A stretch of DNA of 64,000 bases from Legionella steelei (GTDB lineage Bacteria > Pseudomonadota > Gammaproteobacteria > Legionellales > Legionellaceae), in assembly GCF_001468005.1 (NCBI RefSeq), contig NZ_LNYY01000019.1:82677-146676 (forward strand), written 5' to 3'. The notes beneath the pieces were generated by a model, which made no database searches, was not told the origin of the DNA, and saw nothing but the letters and a program-made list of their open reading frames with translations. Of the stretch, positions 53,108 to 62,400 are shown piece after piece. Within the stretch, counting starts at the first letter, position 1, and each line of letters starts with the position of its first letter. Position numbers and translations under genes: made by a program.

Positions 53108-53641
53108 ATGTCTATAGAACAATTGAAACAAATGATACCTGATTTTGCTAAGGATATTCGTCTTAATATCAGTAGTTTATTTGGTAATGTACCGCAATCA
53201 GGATTAACAGAAACCCAATTTTATGGGGTTGCATTGGCTGTAGCTTACACTTTGAAAAATAAACGCATTATCGATGCGATTAAAACCGATGGAGCACTTT
53301 ATATCTCTGCTGAATTAGATAATGCGGTAAAAACAGCAGCAGCTTTGATGGCAATGAATAATGTGTATTATCGTGCGATTCATTTAGCAGAAAATAAGGA
53401 ACTTGCATCAATGCCTGCAAATTTACGCATGAATGGGATGTTAAATCCTGGAGTACCAAAAGCTGACTTTGAGTTATTTGCTTTGGCAGTATCAGCAATT
53501 AATGGTTGTGGTATGTGCATCCATTCACATGTAAGGCAATTGTTGGAACATGAGTTGAACAAAGTTGCAGTGCAATCGGTGCTTAGAATAGCGGCAGTTT
53601 TAAATGCATTGTCTTTTGTTTTATCACAGGATGAATTATAA
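53108..53641 (+). CDS. ahpD: alkylhydroperoxidase AhpD
   Basis: A 177-aa all-helical protein with the CxxC active site NGCGMCIHSHVRQL, including the histidine relay after the cysteines. AhpD uses lipoamide-derived electrons to reduce AhpC. ATG 53108 (MSIEQLKQMIPDF) follows AAGGAG; the longer frame upstream is ahpC out of phase. The operon with ahpC under OxyR is the typical Legionella arrangement (AhpC2-AhpD). Confidence 0.94.
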   Translation: MSIEQLKQMIPDFAKDIRLNISSLFGNVPQSGLTETQFYGVALAVAYTLKNKRIIDAIKTDGALYISAELDNAVKTAAALMAMNNVYYRAIHLAENKELASMPANLRMNGMLNPGVPKADFELFALAVSAINGCGMCIHSHVRQLLEHELNKVAVQSVLRIAAVLNALSFVLSQDEL

Positions 53642-53662
53642 GCTGACTGGTAGTCAAAAAGT

Positions 53663-53748
53663 AGCCTGGGTGACGGCAAAGCTGTAACCCGGGTTGCAGA
53701 TAAAAAATCAGACATTTTCCACGGGTTCTGCTTTGCTTCACCCAGGCT
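53663..53748. repeat. AGCCTGGGTGA intergenic inverted repeat
   Basis: AGCCTGGGTGACGGCAAAGC at the left is mirrored by GCTTTGCTTCACCCAGGCT at the right, an imperfect inverted repeat of about 28 bp with ACCCGGGT inside. It is a dispersed non-coding family; a second member is at 58279-58337. It separates ahpD from a convergent gene and can act as a hairpin. Confidence 0.65.
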
Positions 53749-53764
53749 CCAATTTAGCATCAAC

Positions 53765-54226
53765 CTACTTATTCTCTTCGGGATATGCTAAATAATTTAC
53801 AATCTTCCAATGCCCTTTTTTATCTTGCTCAAAGACATCGAGCCCTTCATCTACAGTTTCTGAAATTACTTTCCCATGCTCTGAAATTTGTAAATACCAA
53901 GAAACCCTAACACTTGCCCAATTATGAGTGCGGTAGATTTGATGCAGTTTAAAACGATAGGTGTAGTCGCGATCTTCCTGAAAAATCTTCTTAAAGCCAT
54001 CGCAGATTGATTGATAGTTTTTGGGAGGGGCGCCTTGATAATTCGCATGAACATTAGGGGAAAATAAGGTGCATGAATTCGCTAAATCTTTATGGTTGAA
54101 TGCCTGCGTCCATGAAGAAAAAATGTGTTGGAATAATTGAGTGGAATTTTTTTGTTCAGCAGCATACGCAGCTGAGGTAATGAAAAAAGAGCTCATCATC
54201 AGAAAAGGGAGCAATCTTTGAATCAT
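53765..54226 (-). CDS. exported NTF2-like (SnoaL/DUF4440-type) protein
   Basis: A 153-aa protein with a signal peptide (cleavage near AAYAAEQ) and an NTF2-like fold: IFSSWTQAFNHKDLANSCTLF, GFKKIFQEDRDYTYRFKLH, VRVSWYLQI and DEGLDVFEQDKKGHWKIVNYLAYP. This cone-shaped fold hosts many small-ligand binders and enzymes; nothing specifies a reaction here. Confidence 0.82.
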   Translation of the reverse strand: MIQRLLPFLMMSSFFITSAAYAAEQKNSTQLFQHIFSSWTQAFNHKDLANSCTLFSPNVHANYQGAPPKNYQSICDGFKKIFQEDRDYTYRFKLHQIYRTHNWASVRVSWYLQISEHGKVISETVDEGLDVFEQDKKGHWKIVNYLAYPEENK

Positions 54227-54244
54227 GTGTTTTTCCTTATAGAG

Positions 54245-54457
54245 CTATGCATCTTGCCAGCCTTCAGGCTCTAAAGGAATAAGCAGCCATAACAGGATAT
54301 ATGCGATAAATGCAGTACCTCCGACTAGGAAAAAAATAACAAAAATGATGCGCATCCATACAGGATCTACACCAAAATAAACTCCTAAACCACCGCATAC
54401 GCCGGCAATTTTTCTATCTTTACGTGAACGCCATAATTTTTTATAAGGTCGATTCAT
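54245..54457 (-). CDS. PspC domain protein
   Basis: A 70-aa membrane protein that is a single PspC domain: KLWRSRKDRKIAGVCGGLGVYFGVDPVWMRIIFV followed by a helix FLVGGTAFIAYILLWLLIP. PspC domains sense envelope stress in the phage shock system. ATG 54457 (MNRPYKKLW) is chosen; the frame upstream overlaps the symporter gene. It starts 11 bases after that gene ends. Confidence 0.9.
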   Translation of the reverse strand: MNRPYKKLWRSRKDRKIAGVCGGLGVYFGVDPVWMRIIFVIFFLVGGTAFIAYILLWLLIPLEPEGWQDA

Positions 54458-54468
54458 AATATGCCTTC

Positions 54469-55725
54469 TCAATGAGCGCGTTGGGCCTGAGTGACCGATT
54501 CCGCGCGGGTTAACCATTCTTTCCCCTCCACCAGACGTGCAATCATCATACTGCTGACACTGTTGCATGTTACATTAAGCATAGTCGCTAGGGGATCGAT
54601 AATAATACTAATTGCTGCAATTATTATTAAGACTGCAGGGGGGAATCCGTAGACACTGAGTATGAGTAACTCACCAAGCATTCCTCCACTGGGAATTGCC
54701 CCCATCACGGTACCAACCAATATAGAAATTCCTAAAGCGGCAAGCAGTACACTGGGACTGGAAAAATTTAAGTGGAAGATTCCAAATAAAAAAGAAATCT
54801 TGAACATCCCGCCAATGACTGAACCATCTTTATGAATGATTGAACCTAAAGGAATTACGGTCTCATAAATTTCAGGCGCGATGCGCATTTTTTTTGCGGC
54901 CATCAAGTTAGCAGGAATACTGGCGGCGCTACTGCAGGTGGCAATTGATGTCACCGCCGGAAGAAAAATGCTACCCCAAAATCGTTTGATACCTTCAGTT
55001 TTTCCAGCTAAATAGGCAAATAGCGTATAGACAAAAATAAAATAAATTATGCCAAAGGTATAATAAAGAACTCCAACGCGCAGATAATTAGCCATTAATT
55101 GGGGACCTAGCTCATGAACCATAACGGCGAAGTACGCAAAAAAACCAATGGGGGCATAATACATGATCAAAGAAAAAACACGCATAAATACTTCTTCGCC
55201 GGCCTGTAAGAAATCAATAAAAGTTTTTCCTTTTTCATTGGCATGCGATGTGGACAATCCAACCAGAATTGAAAAGAGAATAAGTGCCAGAATATGTTGA
55301 TGTGAAAGAAGTTTACTAAATTCAGGAACCGTAAAAATATCAGCAATTTGATTGAAGGCATTTAAAGCAGAGGTTTTTTCTGGAGCATTAAGCGGCAAAG
55401 TAACCCCTTGGGCTGGAGGGAAGAGGCTGACAACAAAAAGAGAATAAACCGCTGCCACGATTCCGGTAAATAAAAAAACAATGGTCATATAAAAAGCAAT
55501 TTTACCGAGTTTACCCATGGAACCTACCCGTGCAATTGCAGACGTAATGCTAAAAAAAATCAAAGGAACAATGGCTGTAAAAATTAGATTGAGAAAAATC
55601 TCGCCAAACGGTTTTAGGTAAGGAGTTATTGGTCCAAAAAAATAGCCAGCCAGACCGCCAAGTACAATAGATGTAATTAAAATAAAAGGAAAAAAATAAG
55701 ATGCAGAAGCGTGTTGGGTACTCAT
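54469..55725 (-). CDS. dicarboxylate/amino acid:cation symporter (DAACS)
   Basis: A 418-aa transporter of the GltP/DctA family with about eight helices and two re-entrant loops: IAPEIYETVIPLGSIIHKDGSV, the serine-rich loop SIATCSSAASIPANLMAA, AIPSGGMLGELLILSVYG and the cation/substrate-site helix SIIIDPLATMLNVTCNSVSSMM. It likely imports glutamate, aspartate or C4-dicarboxylates. The family's usual NMDGT is replaced by IHKDGSV. Confidence 0.9.
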   Translation of the reverse strand: MSTQHASASYFFPFILITSIVLGGLAGYFFGPITPYLKPFGEIFLNLIFTAIVPLIFFSITSAIARVGSMGKLGKIAFYMTIVFLFTGIVAAVYSLFVVSLFPPAQGVTLPLNAPEKTSALNAFNQIADIFTVPEFSKLLSHQHILALILFSILVGLSTSHANEKGKTFIDFLQAGEEVFMRVFSLIMYYAPIGFFAYFAVMVHELGPQLMANYLRVGVLYYTFGIIYFIFVYTLFAYLAGKTEGIKRFWGSIFLPAVTSIATCSSAASIPANLMAAKKMRIAPEIYETVIPLGSIIHKDGSVIGGMFKISFLFGIFHLNFSSPSVLLAALGISILVGTVMGAIPSGGMLGELLILSVYGFPPAVLIIIAAISIIIDPLATMLNVTCNSVSSMMIARLVEGKEWLTRAESVTQAQRAH

Positions 55726-55841
55726 TGGCCCGTGTCCTTAAAAGTTTTTAGGAGCTGTGGTTATTGTATCTCTTTGCCTAGGCGACATACTATATATTGG
55801 TGAGTGTTTTAAAGAAAGCAAATGTATGCTTACGGAGCATA

Positions 55842-55995
55842 ATGCGCGAACGAGTAGAACGGAAAAAACTTTTGATGAGCTGCTGACCGAATTAAGATGA
55901 AATACGAAATCCTCGAGAAGGGTTTGGCTGAGCTGAAGCAAACACTGCCTGATAGAGTTGATTTTAGCCAAATGATTCGTTTTCTAAACGTTTAA
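55842..55995 (+). pseudogene. collapsed paralogue of the downstream ankyrin gene
   Basis: From 55842 the DNA matches the first 20 codons of the ankyrin gene (GAACGAGTAGAACG, CTTTTGATGA) and from 55895 its last codons (GAAATCCTCGAGAAGG), ending with the same LNV stop. Everything between, including all ankyrin repeats, is deleted, and a one-base loss after the RVER codons shifts the frame. A short 32-codon 3' piece (MKYEILEKGLAELKQ, 55897-55995) stays open but is unlikely to be made. An upstream GGAG site remains. Confidence 0.75.
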
Positions 55996-56121
55996 GTATT
56001 AAAAATTGTATTATAGTAAGTCATCACAACAAGCAAATTGATAAAGGTAATTTTACGTAGGTATGTTAATAAAATATAAAAGCTATCACGATAAAATATT
56101 CATTTCTAATTTTCTGAAAGA

Positions 56122-56793
56122 ATGAACCTTATGTATGAACGAGTAGAACGAGAAAAAACTTTTGATGAACTGTTGGCTGGACTAAGAAACAGTCAAGACA
56201 AAATGGACTGGATTGAAGCGCAAAATTTAAAGGCTAATGAATTAAAATTACTTTTTTTTAAAGCGGCAACAAAAGGTTACTTAGATGTGGTTCAATTGTT
56301 AGTTTCCCTTCCCGATCTTGATCCCACTGCACTAAATAATTATGCACTACAGTCGGCTGTAGCAAATGGTCACTTAGACGTAGTTCAATTTTTAGTTTCT
56401 TTGCCTGGGGTTGATCCCGCTGCAGGAGATAATTATGCACTACGCTGGGCTACATTCAATGGTGATTTAGCTGTAGTTCAATTATTAGTATCTCTGCCTG
56501 GGGTTAATCCTGCTGCACGAGATAATGAAGCAATACGTGAGGCTGCAAAAAGGGATTACTTAGATATAGTTTTATGTCTTGCAACGCATCCTGCTGTTAC
56601 CGTAACAGAAGATATGCCTGAACAATTGCAACAAATCATTCGTGCGGTAAAGATAAATCAGAACTATTTTACTGTTTTTCAAACTCCAGAGGTTTTACAG
56701 GAGACGAAATATGAAATCCTCGAGAAGGGAGGGGCTGAGCTGAATCGAAAACCATCTAATGGGTTGTACTTTATTCATTCTCTAAACGTTTAG
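56122..56793 (+). CDS. ankyrin-repeat protein, candidate effector
   Basis: A 223-aa protein: a short N-terminus (MYERVEREKTFDELLAGL), four ankyrin repeats (about residues 45-160; e.g. GYLDVVQLLVSLPDLDP, GHLDVVQFLVSLPGVDP, GDLAVVQLLVSLPGVNP) and a C-terminal tail (YEILEKGGAELNRKP). Ankyrin proteins are frequent Dot/Icm substrates that bind host proteins, but no catalytic domain or clear E-block is visible. The paralogue fragment just upstream aligns from the second methionine (56131), so the true start may be there. No strong ribosome site. Confidence 0.8.
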   Translation: MNLMYERVEREKTFDELLAGLRNSQDKMDWIEAQNLKANELKLLFFKAATKGYLDVVQLLVSLPDLDPTALNNYALQSAVANGHLDVVQFLVSLPGVDPAAGDNYALRWATFNGDLAVVQLLVSLPGVNPAARDNEAIREAAKRDYLDIVLCLATHPAVTVTEDMPEQLQQIIRAVKINQNYFTVFQTPEVLQETKYEILEKGGAELNRKPSNGLYFIHSLNV

Positions 56794-56967
56794 GTATTTG
56801 AGCCGGTTTAAAATGAAACCTCTATGAATATACAGTATTGGGGGCGATGTTACGTTAATTTGCTCCTTTCTTCATTGCATCATTAAGTCATACCCTATAA
56901 TCTAATAAAATAAGGCTGGAGTTTTTACTTTGATAAGAACTCCTTTTCTCTTTACTTTTCCAGGTAA

Positions 56968-58251
56968 ATGAAGATGAAGCATAAATATTTTTTTAGCGAT
57001 AAGACTTCTTCTGGTGTATATAAAGAGCAAGAATGCTGTATTCAAATTCCCTCTGGCAAAGACATAGAACAAATGCATGGGATGCCTGCTGGTGCTAATG
57101 AAGACCAATATAAGCGTCTCAAGCATATGACCCAAGTGATCACGAAAACTCAATCTATAGAGGCTACATTACCTGTTGTTACAACCGATCTTGTGAAGTT
57201 GCCTTCGCACTGGAATCAATTATTTGCTGCTATGAATAAAGGAGATACGAAGGGCGCATTGGCGCTTTTTGCCGGATTTCCTGAAGAAGATGAGATTCTC
57301 CGCGCATTATTGGCGGTGCATACATCAAAATATTTGCAGAAAATCATAACCGATTGTATTGAAGCGAAACCCAAAGGATGGAAGGAGTTAAATTCAGATA
57401 TTCTTATTACCCCTGGGACGTTTGAAGTACTGATCAAAGATATTGCGATGACTTTATTTCATTCTAAAAAAGTACATTTTTCTTTTGGATTACCTACTCA
57501 TCATGCGTTTGCTGACGAAGGAAGTGGCTTTTGTATTTTAAATAAAACAGCAGTGCTACTGAAGCACATACAACGTTTAAACAGCAAATCAGTCAAACAC
57601 ATTATTATTGGGACTGATGTAAATCGGGATAATGGCCTTTGTGATATTTTAATGAATTCTGCGGCAAATATAGATATATGTCATATAGATGTTTTTGATT
57701 CAAGGGTTTATCCGCAACAAGATACGGCATTCATTACTAAAGCGTTCAAAAAGAGCGCACAGGATGAAGGACAAAAAATCCATTCATGGCAACGAGAAGG
57801 ATTACACTATTTTGCAGTAGATTTAAGTCTCACAACACGTAAACCAGGTTGTGTACATCCTGCTTTGGTTTTTGCAATAGAAAAAATTGAGGAGCAAATC
57901 AAACAGGCGCAAAAGAATGGTCAGAAAGTAGCTCTATATTTCCCCACCGGTTGGGATTCGCATGAAGAGGAAACCGCTTATTGTGGAAAGTATGTGGATG
58001 GTCATTTAATGGGAGCTACGGAAGCACGGAAAACGCGCTTTAATGAAATGGACTTAACTTATTTTTACGAGAGTTTATTTAAACTGTATCAAGAAAATAA
58101 AAGCGATATAGAACGAATCTATTGGGGATTAGAGGGTGGCTATGATCCAAAAATGTATGAGCGACAAGTCAAATTATTGATGTCGCTGATTTTAAAAGAT
58201 CTAGTCCACCAGGATACCAATCAAATGGTTTCTGCTGCTAAAAAGGCGTAA
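56968..58251 (+). CDS. HDAC-fold protein, LphD-like candidate effector
   Basis: The 427-aa product has a histone-deacetylase-type domain after about 150 residues: PTHHAFADEGSGFCILN (His178-His179 pair; the family has PGHHA and GFC.FN), IIIGTDVNRDNG (in place of D.DvHHGnG), DVFDSRVYPQ, FPTGWDSHEEE and LEGGYDP, placing the catalytic-type tyrosine at 392. L. pneumophila LphD, a secreted deacetylase acting on host histone H3, has the same size and, as I recall it, the catalytic Tyr at 392. The second zinc ligand position is Asn219 rather than His. No signal peptide. Deacetylase activity and secretion are inferred. Confidence 0.78.
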   Translation: MKMKHKYFFSDKTSSGVYKEQECCIQIPSGKDIEQMHGMPAGANEDQYKRLKHMTQVITKTQSIEATLPVVTTDLVKLPSHWNQLFAAMNKGDTKGALALFAGFPEEDEILRALLAVHTSKYLQKIITDCIEAKPKGWKELNSDILITPGTFEVLIKDIAMTLFHSKKVHFSFGLPTHHAFADEGSGFCILNKTAVLLKHIQRLNSKSVKHIIIGTDVNRDNGLCDILMNSAANIDICHIDVFDSRVYPQQDTAFITKAFKKSAQDEGQKIHSWQREGLHYFAVDLSLTTRKPGCVHPALVFAIEKIEEQIKQAQKNGQKVALYFPTGWDSHEEETAYCGKYVDGHLMGATEARKTRFNEMDLTYFYESLFKLYQENKSDIERIYWGLEGGYDPKMYERQVKLLMSLILKDLVHQDTNQMVSAAKKA

Positions 58252-58278
58252 CCATTCGGGCCAAAGAGGTCGATAGAC

Positions 58279-58337
58279 GTAGCCTGGTGAAGGCGAAGCC
58301 GTGCCCCCCGGGTTCCCTATCGTTTCACCAAGGCTAC
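58279..58337. repeat. second AGCCTGGTGA intergenic inverted repeat
   Basis: GTAGCCTGGTGAAGGCGAAGC at the left is mirrored by TTTCACCAAGGCTAC at the right, around a CCCCCCGGGTTCC core. It is the same family as 53663-53748 and lies between two convergent genes. Confidence 0.65.
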
Positions 58338-58374
58338 AATTTCTCTTAAATTGACAGCGCTTACAAAAAAAAGC

Positions 58375-59052
58375 TTAAGGTAAATAATAAAAAGGATTTG
58401 GCAATTTAAAGACTTTCTGCGCATACCCACCTTTAAGATCACTGTATTGATCGCCTATTGATGCCACAATGGTATAGCCTTTTTCGGTGATCATTTTACG
58501 GGTGTTTGATTTAAACGGAATAATGGATTTGGAGGTGTAATTCATGGGGCGTAGATACAAACCTGACCATCCATTATAACCCGCCTTATGTAAATTGTTC
58601 GTAGTCGCCTGGCGTTCAGATTCATTTCTTCCAGTCACAAAAAAAACTTTGATACCATGATTGCGTGCATCACGATACAAGCGCAGCATGGGCTTAATTA
58701 CTGGCGCATTAGCCGCCATGATATCTTGATGAAATTGTTGATGATTTCCGCCAAAATCACGTGCAATCATGTACTTATAATTAGATAAGCTGGTTTCATC
58801 AATGTCTAAAACAAGTGCCAGTTTTTTATGCGATTTTTCTCTTTGATTTATTTCTGCTTGGTGATCAATATATTTTTGTGCCTTTTGAATCACTTGGATT
58901 AACTCTTTTTGATAAAGACCTGAGTCATGATAATTTTTGAGTTCATTTTTTACTAAAGTCAGATTTGGTGGATCTGAAAAAATTGGATTTGCAAAAAGAA
59001 ACGCCATACTAAATGTAATTATGCTAAATGATTTATCGAGTAAGCGCTTCAT
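58375..59052 (-). CDS. exported HAD acid phosphatase, class B / OmpP4-like
   Basis: A 225-aa protein with a signal peptide (cleavage near NPIFSDP) and HAD phosphatase motifs: I LVLDIDETSLSNY (nucleophile Asp and general acid), II FFVTGRNESER, III lysine in the KSIIPFKSNTRK region and IV IGDQYSDLKGG. It belongs to the acid phosphatase B family that dephosphorylates nucleotides and other monoesters in the periplasm or outside. No lipobox cysteine is seen. Confidence 0.9.
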   Translation of the reverse strand: MKRLLDKSFSIITFSMAFLFANPIFSDPPNLTLVKNELKNYHDSGLYQKELIQVIQKAQKYIDHQAEINQREKSHKKLALVLDIDETSLSNYKYMIARDFGGNHQQFHQDIMAANAPVIKPMLRLYRDARNHGIKVFFVTGRNESERQATTNNLHKAGYNGWSGLYLRPMNYTSKSIIPFKSNTRKMITEKGYTIVASIGDQYSDLKGGYAQKVFKLPNPFYYLP

Positions 59053-59173
59053 TATCCACCCATTTTCTATTAAATGAGGGGATTATATCGTTGTGCATTT
59101 GTTTGTCAAATTAGTACTGGTTTTTCTGTATATGTTAGAGAATTGGTGGACAAAACTAGCCAAATAACCGTAG

Positions 59174-59193
59174 GCTGGGCTGTTAAGCCCAGC
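59174..59193. repeat. GCTGGGC/GCCCAGC palindrome upstream of smc
   Basis: GCTGGGC-TGTTAA-GCCCAGC is a perfect 7-bp hairpin and the same family as the copies at 19491 and 63792. Together with an inverted relative at 59249 it occupies much of the 365-bp gap between the phosphatase and smc genes. A 79-codon reverse ORF across both is an artefact of the repeats. Confidence 0.65.
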
Positions 59194-59248
59194 AGTATAT
59201 AATAAGGTCCATAATGGAATTTGGAGAGTACGAATTAATTTGGTAGAT

Positions 59249-59268
59249 GCTGGGCTTAACAACCCAGC
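59249..59268. repeat. inverted relative of the GCTGGGC palindrome
   Basis: GCTGGGCTTAACAACCCAGC is the reverse complement of the 59174 copy apart from one base, so the two copies face each other 55 bases apart and could pair into a larger hairpin. Confidence 0.6.
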
Positions 59269-59417
59269 CTGCGCTTGTTGGGGCTTTGATTCGAGTTGGC
59301 TTCCCAGCGCATGAGATGACAATTTATATGAACTTAGCTTAATGACAGCGGTTGTGTGGATAGCCTGTCCATCCTCAGTTATAATGCCTGCTTATTTTGT
59401 TTAAAAATTGCCATACT

Positions 59418-62400
59418 ATGCATTTGAAGCAATTAAAATTAGCCGGTTTTAAATCGTTTGTTGATCCGACGGTGGTGCATTTTCCGAGTCAATTAGTTGC
59501 CGTTGTTGGTCCTAATGGCTGTGGGAAATCAAATATTATCGATGCGGTACGCTGGGTTATGGGAGAAAGCTCTGCACGCAATTTGCGTGGCGAATCCATG
59601 GCCGATGTGATTTTTAACGGTTCTTCCAATCGTAAATCTGTGGGGCAGGCTTCTGTTGAACTTGTGTTTGATAACAGTCTTGGACGTCTCACTGGTCCTT
59701 TTGCCAGTTATGGTGAAATCGCAGTAAAGCGCGTAGTGACTCGAGATGGTGATTCTTCTTATTATTTGAATGGCAGTCGTTGTCGACGTAAAGACATTAC
59801 GGATATTTTTCTTGGTACAGGTGCTGGGGCTCGTGGCTATTCTATCATTGGCCAAGGAACCATTTCTCAGCTCATTGAGGCCAAACCCGAAGACTTAAGG
59901 GTACATCTTGAAGAAGCGGCAGGGGTTTCCAAATATAAAGAACGCCGACGAGAAACATTGCAACGCATTGATCATACACGTGAAAATCTAACACGTGTGG
60001 CCGACATTCGCGAGGAGTTGGATAAACAGTTACAACGTTTGGAACGTCAATCCAAGGCTGCTGAACGTTATCTCATTCTCAAAGATGAAGAACAATTATG
60101 TCGTGCGGAAATTTTAGCACTTAAATGGCACGATTTTATTGTTCAGCAAGAAGTAAAACAACGTCAAATACAAGAATTAGCGGTAAGTTACGAACAACAA
60201 CAAAGCGCTCTGACCAAGGCTAATAAAGAACGAGTAGCGTTGAATGAAACACAGCATGATGTGGATGAACAAACACAACAAATTCAAGCAAGCTTCTATC
60301 AATTAGGTACTGAAATTGCGCGTTTGGAAGAAACCATACAACAACAGACGCGTGAAAAGAGACGTTTGGAGCAGGACCAACAGCAAATGCAAGCAGATTG
60401 GCAGGTTGCAGAAGAACAACTCAAACACGATAAAGAGGAGTTGCTTCATTGTCAGCAGAATGCTCATGAGCTGGGGCAGCAACTCGAGCAATTGAACGCT
60501 CGATTTAAAGAGCTGGAAGCCGATTGGCAAGATATGCAAACGCAACAGGCAGAAATGGATCTTCGTTGGCAAGAAGTACAAATGCATGCTGGCAATCTGA
60601 AAAGAGAATTTCAGGTGACAGAGGTTAATGCCCAACATTTAGAAGAAAAATATCAACAAACACTGCTACGATTAGAGAAGCTTCAATTAGAGCAGGAAAC
60701 TATATCAGTAGCGGATTTCCAACAGCTCCAAAGCAACTTAGAACAACAACGCATTAAATTAATTGATGACCAAGAATTTGATGCGTTACAACTACAACAA
60801 AGCCAAGAAAATACAGAACAATTACGCACTAAGTTACAGGATATAGAGCAGCAACTACATGGCTTACAAGATGACTTTCATCATGCAAACAGCGAATATG
60901 CAGCATTAATAGCAGCGCAGCGTGCTGCACGCCAGGGCATGCAAAGCAGCAAAAACACTATTAAGGAGTGGTCAGAAAAACCGCGATTGATGGATATTTT
61001 GCAGGTTGAAACTAAATGGCAATCTGCTTGTGAACGAGTACTCAATGAGGCGTTACATGCTTATGTTCTGGAAACTTTTGAGGAGTTATGGCCACAGCGA
61101 GCCATTTGTGAGCGTCAAGGTGAAAGTATTGTTACCCTCAGAACAATCGATCTAAAACCCACCCCCCATCCGCGTCTTATCGATAAAATAAAAGGAACTA
61201 TTCCGGCAAATGTATACCCCTTAGAACATATCTATACCGCAGAGCATTTTGATGAGGCCTTAAGTTGGCTGGCTGAATTGGCTGAGCATGAGTCGATTAT
61301 AACGCCTGATGGATTCTGGTTAGGTCGAGGCTGGGTGAAATTTGTAACTCCTGAAACACAAGATGAGCTAGGCCTATTAGCACGGCAACAAAAAATTGCC
61401 GAATTAGCTGCTGTTGTTCAGGAGCTGCAAGAGAAGATTGATGTCTTAAGGATAGAGCGTGATGATACACATCAACAGTTACAAAAAAGTTTAAAGGATA
61501 TTGAATTACACCAGTTGAATGTCAATGCCAGCAATGAGGCATTAAGAACCAATAGTGTGGCTTTGACTGCCAATGAACAAGCGATGCTGCAGGCAGAAAA
61601 ACAGGCGACTGCTTTAGCGTTTGAATGCGATGAATTGAAACTTATTTTGGAAGAAACCGCGGCAGAACAATGTACTATAAAAGAGAAATTGCAGTCTTTG
61701 GAAGAACAATACCAAGTATCTGAGCAGCAACAAGAACAGTGCCTGCAAGAAAAACAAAATTGGGTGCAAACTTCAGCAGCAAAAAATAAACAATTAGAAG
61801 AGTCTCGAGGTGCATTGCATCAAGGCGAACGTGAATACGATAGAGAGAAAAATAAAATACAGCAACTGAATGAGCGTATTGAACGAGAACAAGAACGTTT
61901 AAATGTTTTGCAGGAGCGTTTAGAAAACATAGCCATGCTTTGCTTGCAAACAGCAAGCCCTGGAGAGGAGCTCAAAGAGCAACTGGCGCTACAATTACAA
62001 AAGCATGGTGAAATAGAATTGCAATTAACGTTGAGTCGGGAGCAACTATCACAGCTGAGGATGCAGCTTGAGGATTGCGAGAAAAACATTCTAAATTGTG
62101 ATTTTGAAGTAAAGCGTATTCAAGAGCAAATAAGCACTACTCGAATGGAAGAGCAAGCTTTGGCAGTGCGCGCCAGCTCAGTTCAAGAGTCGCTTGATGA
62201 GTCGAACTTGCAAGCACAAGCAGTACTGGAACAAATACCTGCAGATGTAACGCAGGCTATGCGTGAAGACGAATTAATCGCTCTTTCTGAAAAAATCAAA
62301 CGCTTGGGCGCGATTAACCTTGCTGCGATTGAAGAATTTACAACAGAACAGCAACGTAAAGTCTATTTGGATGAGCAGTATGATGATTTAAATCAAGCCT

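Noticed and set aside
59083-59322. 79-codon reverse ORF upstream of smc
   Set aside because: Translation of two facing REP-like palindromes.
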